NCBI GenBank assembly: GCA_016938175.1
Contig: JAFGVE010000028.1
Coordinates: 99,884-163,883, forward strand
Direction: 5' to 3'
DNA: 64,000 nucleotides
Source: Campylobacterales bacterium
Lineage (GTDB): Bacteria > Campylobacterota > Campylobacteria > Campylobacterales > Sulfurimonadaceae
The notes under the pieces were generated by a model. That model saw nothing but the letters and a program-made list of their open reading frames with translations, had not been told where the DNA came from and made no database searches. The position numbers and the translations under genes were made by a program. Below, piece after piece: positions 50,566 through 60,176 of this stretch (positions are counted from its first letter, which is position 1; the number at the start of each line of letters is the position of its first letter).

Positions 50566-52854
50566 ATGAAGAAGATACAGAGCAATATTTGGAACCTTTT
50601 TACTGTCTTAGTTCTACTCTCAACAGTGGCGTTTTTGAGTGTACTTTACTTTGACTATAGGCACGTAATGAAAAAAGCTGCATATGAGTTAGAAGCAAAT
50701 GTGCAAATTGTTGCAAATAGTCTGGGGTATAAGTTTGCAGAACAAGACTTAATGCTCAGTTATGTTGGAAGAGAGCTTCTCTCTGGCAAAAAAAGTGTTG
50801 CGCAACAAAGAAAATACTTAGATTTACTTGTCAAAAATTATCCTTCTATGGCTGCATTTGGACTGCTTGATGTAAATGGAACTTTTTTAGTTACAAGTTC
50901 AAATATACATGTTCCAAAGGGAGCCAATCTTCTAACAAACAATACAGTTCGATACTACTTTGAAAAGACTCTCCAAAGTAATGATATGGTCATTGGAAAA
51001 ACGGTTTTCTTTAAACCTCTTGGTAGATGGGTTATTCCTATCAGAAAAGCCATTAGAGACGACAACGGCAATATTTTAGGTGTTATGGCAGGTGGTATTT
51101 TAAACGATAAAAATCAAAACTTTATAGATCAATTACATTTGTTGAGTAAATACAATATCCTTATTATAAAAGGTTTTGATAACAATGGAGAGTATTATCG
51201 TCAATATGTAAGTACCTTTGATAGTTTTTCAGAAGAAGAAATATATCTTTCCCCTTTACAGAAAAAGAATGTAAACCAAATCAAACATATGCTTTATAAG
51301 AAGTATCAGCAAAGTATTGAAGACATACAAAATGAAAAAACAATAGTTAGTTTTGAATCTGCTAGTTTACTTGGAAAAGATCAGTTCGCAGGTATGATGT
51401 ACAATAAAAAATATGACTTGTGGGTAGTTTTAAAACAGGGTTATAAATCTATAAATGAAGCTATACTAAGAAGTGCTGCAATCTATTCAAGTATATACAT
51501 AGTTCTTTTTGTACTTATGTTTTGGTTATTTAAAAGATTGGCAAGCTCAGAAGTTAAGAGTAAACGTGACCTTATTTATCAGGCAGAACATGATGAATTA
51601 ACAAAATTACCAAATAGAAAATATATGTATAAACATATTGACTCTTGGATACAATCTCATGAACAAGAATTTTATGTACTTTATCTTGACTTGGATAATT
51701 TTAAAAACATTAATGATAAATTTGGACATACTATAGGTGATAAAATTCTTCAAGATGTAGCAAGGAGACTTTTAAAGTTTTTTTCCGTATCGGAAATGAT
51801 TATCAGACAGGGCGGTGATGAGTTTATTATATTCTTAAGAGACATACAGCATGTTGATATGGATGAACTTTGCAGGGAACTTATTGAAACTATTTCAGAT
51901 ATATATTTGGTAGAAGGCAATGAGTTTAGAATCGGTATGAGTTTGGGATTGTCTTGTTACCCAAAAGATTCACGTAATGTAAATGAACTTCTTAGTTTTG
52001 CAGATACAGCAATGTATAAAGCAAAACAACATAAGAACTACTATACATTTTTCTCTGAAGAGATGCGCCACGAGAACGTACTACGTTCAGATGTTGAGCA
52101 TGAACTACGTGCAGCTTTAAAAAATGAAGAGATATTTTTAATGTACCAGCCGCAAGTCGATGCGAAAGGTTGTCTTGTGGGTGTTGAGGCATTAGCACGC
52201 TGGAAAAATAGACGACTTGGCTTTGTAAGCCCTGATATATTCATTGAAGTTGCAGAACAGACTGGAATAATGGATGATATTGGAGAGTTTATAATCCAAA
52301 AAGCACTCAAAGAGATAAAAGAGGTTCAAGAGAGTTTATCTGTGAGTTTTTCACTCTCTTTAAATATCTCTGTAGTGCAGTTTATGAAAAACGACTTTTT
52401 AGAAGAGTTAATGAGAATTGTAGAAGAAGAGAAGTTTGATAAGTCATGTTTAACTTTAGAAGTAACAGAGAGTCTCTCAATAGCTGACTTTGATAAAATT
52501 GTTCCTCTATTGGAGAGCATAAGGGAAGAGGGCATAGAGATTTCTCTTGATGATTTTGGTACAGGGTACTCTTCACTTAGTATACTGCGTAAACTCCCTC
52601 TTAATGAGCTAAAAATAGATAAAAGTTTCATTGATGGTATTGTTTACGATGTAAGTGAGCGTAAACTTGTTCAGAGTATAGTAGAAATTGCTAAGAACTT
52701 TGAGATGGAAACAGTTGCTGAAGGTGTTGAAAATCAAGAACAGCTTGAAATTTTAAAAGAGCTTGGCTGTAATGTAATTCAAGGATATTACTACTCTAAG
52801 CCACTAACAACTGACCAGCTTGTGCAGTATATAAAAAGAGAGTCTAATGATTGA
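50566..52854 (+). CDS. Membrane GGDEF-EAL protein with periplasmic sensor domain
   Basis: 762 residues. Two membrane helices (about 10-27 and 305-322) enclose a Cache-type periplasmic sensor. The cytoplasmic part has GGDEF (intact RQGGDEF) and EAL (VEALARW, DDFGTGYSS) domains, both with catalytic motifs, so it may make or break c-di-GMP. A TATAAT at 50552-50557 lies only 8 bases before ATG 50566 and there is no ribosome site, so the message may be nearly leaderless. The next gene overlaps its stop by 8 bases. Confidence 0.9.
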   Translation: MKKIQSNIWNLFTVLVLLSTVAFLSVLYFDYRHVMKKAAYELEANVQIVANSLGYKFAEQDLMLSYVGRELLSGKKSVAQQRKYLDLLVKNYPSMAAFGLLDVNGTFLVTSSNIHVPKGANLLTNNTVRYYFEKTLQSNDMVIGKTVFFKPLGRWVIPIRKAIRDDNGNILGVMAGGILNDKNQNFIDQLHLLSKYNILIIKGFDNNGEYYRQYVSTFDSFSEEEIYLSPLQKKNVNQIKHMLYKKYQQSIEDIQNEKTIVSFESASLLGKDQFAGMMYNKKYDLWVVLKQGYKSINEAILRSAAIYSSIYIVLFVLMFWLFKRLASSEVKSKRDLIYQAEHDELTKLPNRKYMYKHIDSWIQSHEQEFYVLYLDLDNFKNINDKFGHTIGDKILQDVARRLLKFFSVSEMIIRQGGDEFIIFLRDIQHVDMDELCRELIETISDIYLVEGNEFRIGMSLGLSCYPKDSRNVNELLSFADTAMYKAKQHKNYYTFFSEEMRHENVLRSDVEHELRAALKNEEIFLMYQPQVDAKGCLVGVEALARWKNRRLGFVSPDIFIEVAEQTGIMDDIGEFIIQKALKEIKEVQESLSVSFSLSLNISVVQFMKNDFLEELMRIVEEEKFDKSCLTLEVTESLSIADFDKIVPLLESIREEGIEISLDDFGTGYSSLSILRKLPLNELKIDKSFIDGIVYDVSERKLVQSIVEIAKNFEMETVAEGVENQEQLEILKELGCNVIQGYYYSKPLTTDQLVQYIKRESND

Positions 52855-53398
52855 AGATAAAGAGCGCTGGAACAAACGCCATGTAGAGAAGCCAATGCGA
52901 AGTGCTGTTGAGCCAATAGTTGAGAAGTATATAGGTTTGGCGATTCCCGGCAAAGCACTAGATATAGCTTGTGGCATAGGTAGAAATACTCATTACATGG
53001 TCGAGAAAGGATTTATTGTTGATGCAGTAGATATAAGTGACTATGCACTTGGTGAAGTAAATCAAAACTCTTGTATCAATAAAATAGAGACAGATTTAGA
53101 TAGTTTTAACATTGCGCCTAATAGTTATGATCTTGTTATAAATATAAACTACTTAAACAGAAGGCTCTTTCCCCAAATCAAAGAGTCTCTAAAAAGTGGT
53201 GGAGTTGTTATATTTGAGACATTTATTGTAGCACATGGGGATTTCGCTCAACCGGCAAATCAAGAGTTTTTACTGAGAAAAAATGAACTGTTGCATGCCT
53301 TTATAGGACTCGACATTGTTTACTATGAAGAGAGAGACGACGTTAATTTACGAGGCGAAAAAACGCGAGTCGCATCTCTTGTAGCATGTAAAGCTTAG
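52847..53398 (+). CDS. Class I SAM-dependent methyltransferase (TehB-like)
   Basis: 183 residues. The SAM-binding motif I is ALDIACGIGRNTHYM near residues 39-53, with VDAVDISDYAL as motif II and LVININYLNR as motif III. It resembles small TehB/UbiE-type methyltransferases; the substrate is unknown. It overlaps the GGDEF-EAL gene by 8 bases and converges with xth after 10 bases. Confidence 0.8.
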   Translation: MIEDKERWNKRHVEKPMRSAVEPIVEKYIGLAIPGKALDIACGIGRNTHYMVEKGFIVDAVDISDYALGEVNQNSCINKIETDLDSFNIAPNSYDLVININYLNRRLFPQIKESLKSGGVVIFETFIVAHGDFAQPANQEFLLRKNELLHAFIGLDIVYYEERDDVNLRGEKTRVASLVACKA

Positions 53399-53408
53399 AA
53401 GCATAGGT

Positions 53409-54185
53409 TTATATTGCTATTTTGATTCCAACTGGACAGTGGTCTGATCCTTCTATATAGTCTAAAATAAAAGCATCTTCTAGATTTTCAGCTAAGTCTT
53501 CACTTATAAAAAAGTAGTCAATTCTCCAACCAACATTTTTTAGTCGTGCACTTGAACGATATGACCACCAACTGTATCTATCTGCTTCGTCTCCATTTAC
53601 ATAGCGAAAAGTATCTATATAGCCGTGGTCTAAAAGTTTATCTATCCATTCTCTTTCAATAGGTAAGAAACCAGATGTTTTAGAGTTTGCTTTTGGGTTT
53701 TTCAGATCTATCTCTTTATGTGCTGTATTTACATCACCACATATAATAATTGATTTGCCATCTTCTCTTAACTTCTCGCAATAGTCTAAAAGATCATCGT
53801 AAAACTTCATCTTATATGAAAGTCTTTCTTCATCTTTTTGCCCATTTGGAAAGTATATATTAAAAAGTACTATGTCATCAAAGTGAGTTTCTACTATTCT
53901 TCCTTCATTCATAGTATCTATATGGTTTGCAGTAGATGTAAAGTCAGATTTTAGTGTTGTATACGTTGCAGTGCCGCTATAACCTTTTTTTTCTGCAGGG
54001 TTGACATGGCGTTCTAAGTACTCTTTTTCAAAGAGATTATCTGGCATTTGACTCTCAAGTGCTTTTATCTCTTGAAGGCATAGAATATCACTTTGTCTTT
54101 CATCTATCCATTTAAGTGCATCTTTGTTGGCTACAGCACGAATTCCATTTACATTCCAAGATATTATCTCTAGTGAATCTGACAT
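53409..54185 (-). CDS. xth: Exodeoxyribonuclease III / AP endonuclease
   Basis: 258 residues. ISWNVNGIRA at the N-terminus, CLQEIKA, GDVNTAHKEIDL and the catalytic GSDHCPVG at the C-terminus mark the Xth family of Mg-dependent AP endonucleases, which incise abasic sites and trim 3' ends in base-excision repair. Normal length. A TATAAT at 54214-54219 on the same strand is its likely -10 box. Weak ribosome site. Confidence 0.93.
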   Translation of the reverse strand: MSDSLEIISWNVNGIRAVANKDALKWIDERQSDILCLQEIKALESQMPDNLFEKEYLERHVNPAEKKGYSGTATYTTLKSDFTSTANHIDTMNEGRIVETHFDDIVLFNIYFPNGQKDEERLSYKMKFYDDLLDYCEKLREDGKSIIICGDVNTAHKEIDLKNPKANSKTSGFLPIEREWIDKLLDHGYIDTFRYVNGDEADRYSWWSYRSSARLKNVGWRIDYFFISEDLAENLEDAFILDYIEGSDHCPVGIKIAI

Positions 54186-54261
54186 AAATTGCCTTGTCTA
54201 TTTTTTGAAAAAAATTATATCGAAATAAATTGAGTGAAAATTGAGAAGAATAGGAGAGTGT

Positions 54262-54279
54262 GCCACTCTTAAGAGTGGC
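54262..54279. other. Perfect 18-base palindrome after sdhE
   Basis: GCCACTCTT and AAGAGTGGC form an uninterrupted palindrome. It lies in the gap between sdhE and xth (both minus strand). No U-run follows on the minus strand, so it may be a transcript 3'-end hairpin or a protein-binding site. Further AT-rich inverted repeats (TTACTATATAGTAA) continue toward the sdhE stop. Confidence 0.45.
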
Positions 54280-54305
54280 TAAAAAGTATATTACTATATA
54301 GTAAA

Positions 54306-55187
54306 CTATATAAAGTTTACTTTTGTTACGTGGTGCTTAAGACCAAGAGACTCTTGAGGACATCCAAGAGCAAGTCCAAGCATCTGTTGCATATGTAAAA
54401 CAGGAAGAGATACTTCACGACCAATAGCTACAGAAGCATGGTGAGTTTGCGTATCGAGTTTTAGGTGACAAAGAGGACATGGTGTTACCATCCAGTCAGC
54501 ATTACCATCCATTGCACCTGCGATTGCATTACCCGTAAGAGTTGCAGCAGTTTTTGGTGCTTGAAGTTCAGCATGGAAACCACAACATTTGTTTTTTTCC
54601 TCATAGTCAACATTCATACCACCACATGCGATAATTAAATCATCAAGTGAATTAGGGTTATATGGGTTCTCAGCAGTCTTATGAGATTCATTTTGAAGTT
54701 CAGAAGGACGGATATTGTGACAACCGTAAAATGGTGCAATGTTAAACTGACTTAGTGGTGTTACAACCATCTCTTTAATTTTATCTAAACCAATATCGTC
54801 GATTATTGCATATAAGAAGTGAGTTACTTGGGAAGTACCTTTATACTCAAGTCCAACTTCTGCAAGTTTTTCATTGACTCTTGCTTTTAATTCAGCATTG
54901 TTATCAAGACGGTGCTTAGTCATAGCAGTATTTAGTTGACATGTATTACAGATAGTAACCATTGTAAGTTCATGTTTCTCTGCATATGCAATATTTCTTG
55001 CATTTAGTACAAGAGATAAAAAATCATCATAATCTTGAAGGTGAGAAGCACCACAGCATGATGCTTCAACAAGTTCAACAAGCTCAATACCTAGTTTATC
55101 AGCAACTGCCATTGTTGACATCATTTGTTCTGGAGTACTCTGTTTTGCAGTACATCCAGTAAAAAGTGCGTATCTTAATTTTTCCAT
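54306..55187 (-). CDS. sdhE: SdhE-type (HdrB-like) subunit of succinate/fumarate:quinone oxidoreductase
   Basis: 293 residues with two cysteine-rich CCG domains: CTAKQS, then SCCGASHL near residue 44, CNTCQLN, CGGMNVDY and KCCGFHAEL, and CPLCHLK. Such HdrB-like subunits bind an unusual Fe-S cluster and replace the haem anchor in type E succinate dehydrogenases and in methylmenaquinol:fumarate reductase of Campylobacterota. It is the third gene of the sdhA-sdhB-sdhE operon, 11 bases after sdhB. Confidence 0.88.
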   Translation of the reverse strand: MEKLRYALFTGCTAKQSTPEQMMSTMAVADKLGIELVELVEASCCGASHLQDYDDFLSLVLNARNIAYAEKHELTMVTICNTCQLNTAMTKHRLDNNAELKARVNEKLAEVGLEYKGTSQVTHFLYAIIDDIGLDKIKEMVVTPLSQFNIAPFYGCHNIRPSELQNESHKTAENPYNPNSLDDLIIACGGMNVDYEEKNKCCGFHAELQAPKTAATLTGNAIAGAMDGNADWMVTPCPLCHLKLDTQTHHASVAIGREVSLPVLHMQQMLGLALGCPQESLGLKHHVTKVNFI

Positions 55188-55198
55188 TTTTAATACTC

Positions 55199-56176
55199 CT
55201 AGAACTTAGCCGTTGATGAAGATTTTACGAGTTTTTGAATCTCATCAAGGTTCTCTGATTTTGTAATGCCCCATGGTGGAACAATTTTACCTTTTGTAAA
55301 CATTTTAAATGCTACAGGTATATGTTTAACAATTGAAGGACCTTCTGAGTAAAGAACAAGTCCACCCTCGTCAAGTACACCATTTTTCACAATTGAGTGT
55401 TTAAAACCTACTGCGTGACGTGTAGCTACATTTGATGTCGCAACTCCCTCTTTAAAAAGCATATTGTGTAGTTTTGTAATTTTGCTGATTGGGTCTACAT
55501 CTTTTGGACATACTTCCGCACACTCCATACATTTTACACAGTCCCAAACACCCTGTTTCTCTTGGTGTAATGCTTCAAGTCTCTGTACGTGAGCATCATC
55601 ACGCACATCAGCTTCAAAACGGTAAGCTTTTGCGAATGCTGCTGGACCAAAGAAATCTTCATTAATTTCCACAACTGGACAAGCATAGTGACAGGCACCA
55701 CATTGAATACATAAATCAGCTTCATTGAGCTCTTCAGCTTCTTCAGGCGTTACAAGGTGCTCATGTTCTGGATGCTCATCTACATCAGAGATGAGATATG
55801 GTTTAACAGCATCGTGTTTCTCCCAGAAATCACCTTTGTCAATAATCATATCTTTTACTGCACGTTTAATACTTAGAGGTTCAATTGTTAGCTCATTACC
55901 GAAGAATTCAACCATTGTATTCATGCTCTCTTTACAAGCCAGAGTCGCTCTGCCATTTACTTTAATAGCACAAGCACCACAGATACCATGACGACAAGAA
56001 CGTCTATACGAGAAGCTTCCGTCATGATCCCATTTAATTCTATTTAATATATCTAAAACAACTTCTTCAGAAGTTACTTCCATATCGTAATTTTCATAGT
56101 ATGGAAGATAATCTTCATCTGCATTAAAACGAAATACTTTGAAGTTTACTTTTTGTGTAGTTATTGTATGCTCCAT
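55199..56176 (-). CDS. sdhB: SdhB/FrdB iron-sulfur subunit
   Basis: 325 residues from ATG 56176, preceded by GGGAGAG; a longer frame to 56230 would overlap sdhA further. The N-terminal [2Fe-2S] site is SCRHGICGACAIKV, and two cubane-type sites are CIQCGACHYACP and CVKCMECAEVCP. It is longer than classical FrdB, as usual in the type E enzymes. It carries electrons between FAD and the SdhE/quinone site. It starts 13 bases after sdhA. Confidence 0.9.
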   Translation of the reverse strand: MEHTITTQKVNFKVFRFNADEDYLPYYENYDMEVTSEEVVLDILNRIKWDHDGSFSYRRSCRHGICGACAIKVNGRATLACKESMNTMVEFFGNELTIEPLSIKRAVKDMIIDKGDFWEKHDAVKPYLISDVDEHPEHEHLVTPEEAEELNEADLCIQCGACHYACPVVEINEDFFGPAAFAKAYRFEADVRDDAHVQRLEALHQEKQGVWDCVKCMECAEVCPKDVDPISKITKLHNMLFKEGVATSNVATRHAVGFKHSIVKNGVLDEGGLVLYSEGPSIVKHIPVAFKMFTKGKIVPPWGITKSENLDEIQKLVKSSSTAKF

Positions 56177-56189
56177 GATCTCTCCCTTC

Positions 56190-57902
56190 TTAATAGTTTC
56201 TTGCTTTAAGTTCGTGTTTGCCAAGAACAACTTTCATATAGTCAAGTGTAATATCCCCATTTTCATCCATATATGCCATAGTATGTTTGAGGAAGTTTTC
56301 ATCGTCACGAGATTCGTAATCTTCTCTGTAGTGAGCACCACGACTTTCATTTCTTGCAATTGCACTCTCTACGATGAATGCAGAGTAGTCAAGCATATGA
56401 CCAAATTCGATTGCTTCTTGAAGTTCTGTATTGAAAACTTTTGATTTATCATTTATACGAATATTTTTAAATCTTTTGTGTAACTCTTTTACTTTATCAA
56501 TTGCTACTTGAAGTGTCTCTTTAGTTCTAAAAGCACCTGCATTTGCAGTCATACACTGCTGTAACTCTTCTCTAAGGCCCGTAATAGTTTCACTACCATT
56601 GTTTTCAAGAATGAATTGCATCTCATCAAGAGCTCTTTGTGCATCTTCTGGAGTAGCTTTACGCAGTTCTATATTATCGATTTCACTTACCATTGTTTTA
56701 CCAACAAAACGACCAAACAACAATGCTTCAAGAACTGAGTTTGCTCCAAGGCGGTTTGCACCATGAACAGACACACAAGCACATTCACCAGCAGCATAAA
56801 AGCCTTCTACAAGCTCATCATTGTTTTTACGAACATTTCCAGCAATGTTAACTGGAATACCACCCATAGAGTAGTGAGCAGTAGCAGAAATTAAAATTGG
56901 CTCTTTAATCATGTCAAGACCAAGGAATGTAATTGCTAAATCACGAAGTTCAGGAAGTCTTTCCATGATTAAATCTTTACCTAAATGTGTAACATCAATG
57001 TAAACAGCATCTTTTCTCGGACCAACGCCACGACCTTCTCTAATCTCATTTAAAATTGCACGAGAAACAACGTCACGTGAAGCTAGCTCCATTGCGTTTG
57101 GAGCATATCTTTCCATAAATCTTTCACCCTTTGAGTTAAAAAGACGTCCACCTTCACCACGTGCTGCTTCAGAGATTAAAACACCATTTCCAGAGAGTCC
57201 AGATGGGTGAAATTGCACAAATTCCATATCTTCTAATGGAAGACCATGACGTGCAACGATTGAGAGTCCGTCACCAGTATTTGCATGAGCATTTGAATTA
57301 ATCTTGTATGCACGAGCATAACCACCAGTTGCAAACATTACAGACTTAGCATTAAAAATAACTGTTTGCATATCACGAATATTAAATGCAACTACACCAG
57401 AAACTTTTCCATCTTTATAGATAATGTCAGCTGCATACCATTCATCCCAGAACTTAACACCTGCACGGTGAGCTTGTTCATAAATTGTTTGTAAAAGCGT
57501 AAGACCAGTTCTATCTTTTGCATAACATGCACGAGGAGAAGATTGTCCACCAAATGGACGTTGAGCAATTTTTCCATCAGCAGTACGGCTAAATGCGGCA
57601 CCCATTCTCTCTGCCCAGCGAATTGTCTCAGGAGCTTTTGAACACATAAACTCAACCGCATCTTGATCAGCTAAATAGTCAGAACCCTTTACTGTGTCAA
57701 ATTCGTGAAGCTCAACGCTGTCTTTATCGCTAAATGCTGCATTAACACCACCTTGAGCCGCTCCAGAGTGACTTCTTAGTGGATGAAGTTTTGTTATAAC
57801 AGCAACTTTTTTACCTGCGTTTTGTAATTCTCTTGCCGCCGCACATCCTGCAAGACCCGCACCAACAACAACCGCATCGTAAGTATAAATAGGAATACTC
57901 AT
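56190..57902 (-). CDS. sdhA: SdhA/FrdA flavoprotein subunit
   Basis: 570 residues from ATG 57902 (GGATGG upstream). FAD motif VVVGAGLAGCAAARE, histidine-flavin attachment region LRSHSGAAQGG, EFVQFHPSGL, SEAARGEGGRL and HYSMGGIP, GECACVSVHGANRLGANS. It interconverts succinate and fumarate. There is no twin-arginine signal, unlike periplasmic MfrA of Wolinella, so the complex faces the cytoplasm. Distant relative of the nif-linked flavoprotein at 306-1961. Heads the sdhABE operon. Confidence 0.92.
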   Translation of the reverse strand: MSIPIYTYDAVVVGAGLAGCAAARELQNAGKKVAVITKLHPLRSHSGAAQGGVNAAFSDKDSVELHEFDTVKGSDYLADQDAVEFMCSKAPETIRWAERMGAAFSRTADGKIAQRPFGGQSSPRACYAKDRTGLTLLQTIYEQAHRAGVKFWDEWYAADIIYKDGKVSGVVAFNIRDMQTVIFNAKSVMFATGGYARAYKINSNAHANTGDGLSIVARHGLPLEDMEFVQFHPSGLSGNGVLISEAARGEGGRLFNSKGERFMERYAPNAMELASRDVVSRAILNEIREGRGVGPRKDAVYIDVTHLGKDLIMERLPELRDLAITFLGLDMIKEPILISATAHYSMGGIPVNIAGNVRKNNDELVEGFYAAGECACVSVHGANRLGANSVLEALLFGRFVGKTMVSEIDNIELRKATPEDAQRALDEMQFILENNGSETITGLREELQQCMTANAGAFRTKETLQVAIDKVKELHKRFKNIRINDKSKVFNTELQEAIEFGHMLDYSAFIVESAIARNESRGAHYREDYESRDDENFLKHTMAYMDENGDITLDYMKVVLGKHELKARNY

Positions 57903-57939
57903 TAACCCATCCTTCAATTATAGAACTAAAATAATGTTG

Positions 57940-57945
57940 ATTATA
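57940..57945 (-). promoter_or_regulatory. -10 box of the sdhABE promoter
   Basis: TATAAT on the minus strand about 38 bases upstream of ATG 57902. No clear -35 element. The remaining noncoding bases up to 58048 show nothing else I recognise. Confidence 0.45.
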
Positions 57946-58048
57946 TCGTGAATAGTTTTAGTAGAGTTTAAATTGGGGATTTGGAGACATGAACTTTTTT
58001 CATGTTACCAAATAGGACATTCAAGTTTTAGGAGAGTGAGAGAAATTG

Positions 58049-59266
58049 TTACATCTCTTTTTCAGCCATGTCTCTCATTTGCAGAATTTTATTTGTACCT
58101 GTATTTTTAGCATAGAGTAAAACTTCTTTTGCTTGCTTTGTAGCTTCTTCAAGATTTGTATTGTTTGGTTTAATTATGAAACCACCACTTACTGTAATGT
58201 TTGCAGTACCTTGATCAGGTACATTAAAACGTAACTCTGAAATGCTCTGTCTAATAAGATCTACATCTTTAAATGATTGTTCTTTAGAAGGGCGAGATAA
58301 AATCAGTGTGAACTGATTATAGTCCGTTCTAGCTATAACATCTACCGGTTGTTCGTGTAAAGAGATAGTATAAGCGACTTTTTTTAGAATTGCTTGTGTA
58401 GTCTCTTGTGAAAATGTACGTTTACTTTTTGAAAAGTTATCAATTTCTAAAACTGTAACAGATGTAAAATTACTGTTTTTTAAGCCTTTTTTCTGTGAGT
58501 AAGCGTTTATCATTCCTTTATGATTATTTATTCCTGTAACAGGATCAAGCATTGCAGGATTATCACTATTGACAGCTTTTCTATTCATTCTTAGTGATAT
58601 GGCATCAGCTTCTAAAGAAAAAATGTCATACGAAGACTTACTTTTTTCCATTTGGTAAAGATATTCAATGTCTTTAAAAATTTTGTTAAGTCTATTTCTG
58701 TAAAGGAGAGTACCGAAAAACGCTATTAAAAAGTAAACTGCCATTGCAATTTCAGCTATATAAAATTTTGTTTGGTCATAACCTGTATTTTTGAAAAGCA
58801 TACTGTTTATATGTGTAATGAGTTGCACAAAAGTACTGTCAAGGTTTGCCTTCGTCTCTTTTTCAATTTTTGGATCTTTTGTTTCTGTTTCAACGTAGTA
58901 TTCATGTGCCGCATTATTAAAGGCTTTTGTAAGTGATGTTAGAGTTCCAAGATCTCCTAAGTATTCTTGAGAATTACCAAAAAGGAAACGGTCACTGAAG
59001 TTATATTTGTAAAGATTTCTTAGTTTGTCTATTTCATTAAGTAAGTAGGTACTCTTTCCATTGAATTGAATAAGTGCTAGTTCTACATCATCTCTTTGTA
59101 ATGTTGTTAGTTTTGTAATAATCTCTTTTTGTTCATTGAGGTTGTTGACTTTTTCAAAAGAGAGCCTCTGCTCAAACGTTAAAACCATAGCCATAAATGC
59201 AATAAACAGGACGAAAAAAAGATAAGTATTTAAGTTCTTGAAAATCGCTTTAATAGAGTGTTTCAT
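58049..59266 (-). CDS. Membrane protein with a degenerate GGDEF domain
   Basis: 405 residues. Two membrane helices (about 14-30 and 170-188) enclose a periplasmic helical sensor region. The cytoplasmic part follows the GGDEF fold, beginning DPVTGINNHKGM, but the active-site loop reads ARTDYNQFTLIL where GGDEF is expected. Diguanylate cyclase activity is therefore unlikely; such domains can bind c-di-GMP or GTP or act through protein contacts. It has no obvious operon partner. Confidence 0.78.
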   Translation of the reverse strand: MKHSIKAIFKNLNTYLFFVLFIAFMAMVLTFEQRLSFEKVNNLNEQKEIITKLTTLQRDDVELALIQFNGKSTYLLNEIDKLRNLYKYNFSDRFLFGNSQEYLGDLGTLTSLTKAFNNAAHEYYVETETKDPKIEKETKANLDSTFVQLITHINSMLFKNTGYDQTKFYIAEIAMAVYFLIAFFGTLLYRNRLNKIFKDIEYLYQMEKSKSSYDIFSLEADAISLRMNRKAVNSDNPAMLDPVTGINNHKGMINAYSQKKGLKNSNFTSVTVLEIDNFSKSKRTFSQETTQAILKKVAYTISLHEQPVDVIARTDYNQFTLILSRPSKEQSFKDVDLIRQSISELRFNVPDQGTANITVSGGFIIKPNNTNLEEATKQAKEVLLYAKNTGTNKILQMRDMAEKEM

Positions 59267-59345
59267 ACATGTTTCCTAATCTGTTATGGTATAATCACAC
59301 CCATTTTATATTTACAGAAGTTAATTACAGCTTAAAGAAGTTTTA

Positions 59346-60164
59346 TTGAATCTAGAAAATTATTTTATAACACAATTTGGTAATAAGCACATAGGAGATG
59401 ACGGAGCACTTATAGATGGCTACGTTTACTCCAAAGATGCTTTTTTTGAAAATATTCACTTCAAACGTGAGTGGATGAGCTACTTTGATATTGCCAAAAA
59501 ATCAATGCTTGTAAATATATCTGATGCGATAGCAATGAATGCAGACCCAAAGTATATTCTTTTAAGTGTGGCAATGCCTAAAGATATGTCTAAAGAAGAT
59601 ATGCGTGAGCTTGCAAGAGGATTTAAAACAGTTGCTAAAGAGTTTGGAGCAGAGATTATAGGTGGTGACACAATTAGTAATACAAAACTTGATATTACTA
59701 TTACAGTTATCTCAAAAACTAAGAGACCTCTTTTACGTTCAAATATCCGTAACGGGTATCTTTTTGCTTATACTGGAGAACTTGGAAAGTCTGCTAAAGA
59801 ACTGAAGAAATTACTACGTGGTGGTTCCATTCATTCACGTTCTAAGTTTGTAGATATTCACCTTAGAACTCAGTTTGTAAAAAATGCACAGCGTCATTTA
59901 AAAGCTGGCATGGATATCTCAGATGGGCTTTTTAGTGACATTGATAAAATTCTTGTGTTTAAAAAACTAGGTATTAAATTTTTGAAGAAAATACCTAAAT
60001 GTGTAGGCTGTAGCGGTGAAGAGTATGAAATGCTTGTTGCATTTGACGCAAGAGATAAAAAAACTATGATGAGACGTGCTCAACAGAGTAGGTTAGGTTT
60101 ACATGTCTTTGGAAAGGCACAAAGAGGTCGTTATGTCAATAGATGTAAGGCACACCATTTTTAA
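59346..60164 (+). CDS. thiL: Thiamine-monophosphate kinase
   Basis: 272 residues with TTG start at 59346; AAAGAAG lies about 8 bases upstream and a TATAAT near 59290. IGDDGALIDG, NISDAIAMNADP and IIGGDTIS are the ATP- and Mg-binding ThiL motifs, with GMDISDGLFSDIDK in the second domain. It makes thiamine diphosphate from the monophosphate. The protein is shorter than E. coli ThiL (325), normal for the group. truD follows after 12 bases. Confidence 0.9.
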   Translation: MNLENYFITQFGNKHIGDDGALIDGYVYSKDAFFENIHFKREWMSYFDIAKKSMLVNISDAIAMNADPKYILLSVAMPKDMSKEDMRELARGFKTVAKEFGAEIIGGDTISNTKLDITITVISKTKRPLLRSNIRNGYLFAYTGELGKSAKELKKLLRGGSIHSRSKFVDIHLRTQFVKNAQRHLKAGMDISDGLFSDIDKILVFKKLGIKFLKKIPKCVGCSGEEYEMLVAFDARDKKTMMRRAQQSRLGLHVFGKAQRGRYVNRCKAHHF

Positions 60165-60176
60165 GGCTTAGGTATT

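Noticed and set aside
54262..54279. Palindrome as an intrinsic terminator of sdhABE
   Set aside because: No U-run follows on the minus strand; kept only as an unexplained hairpin.
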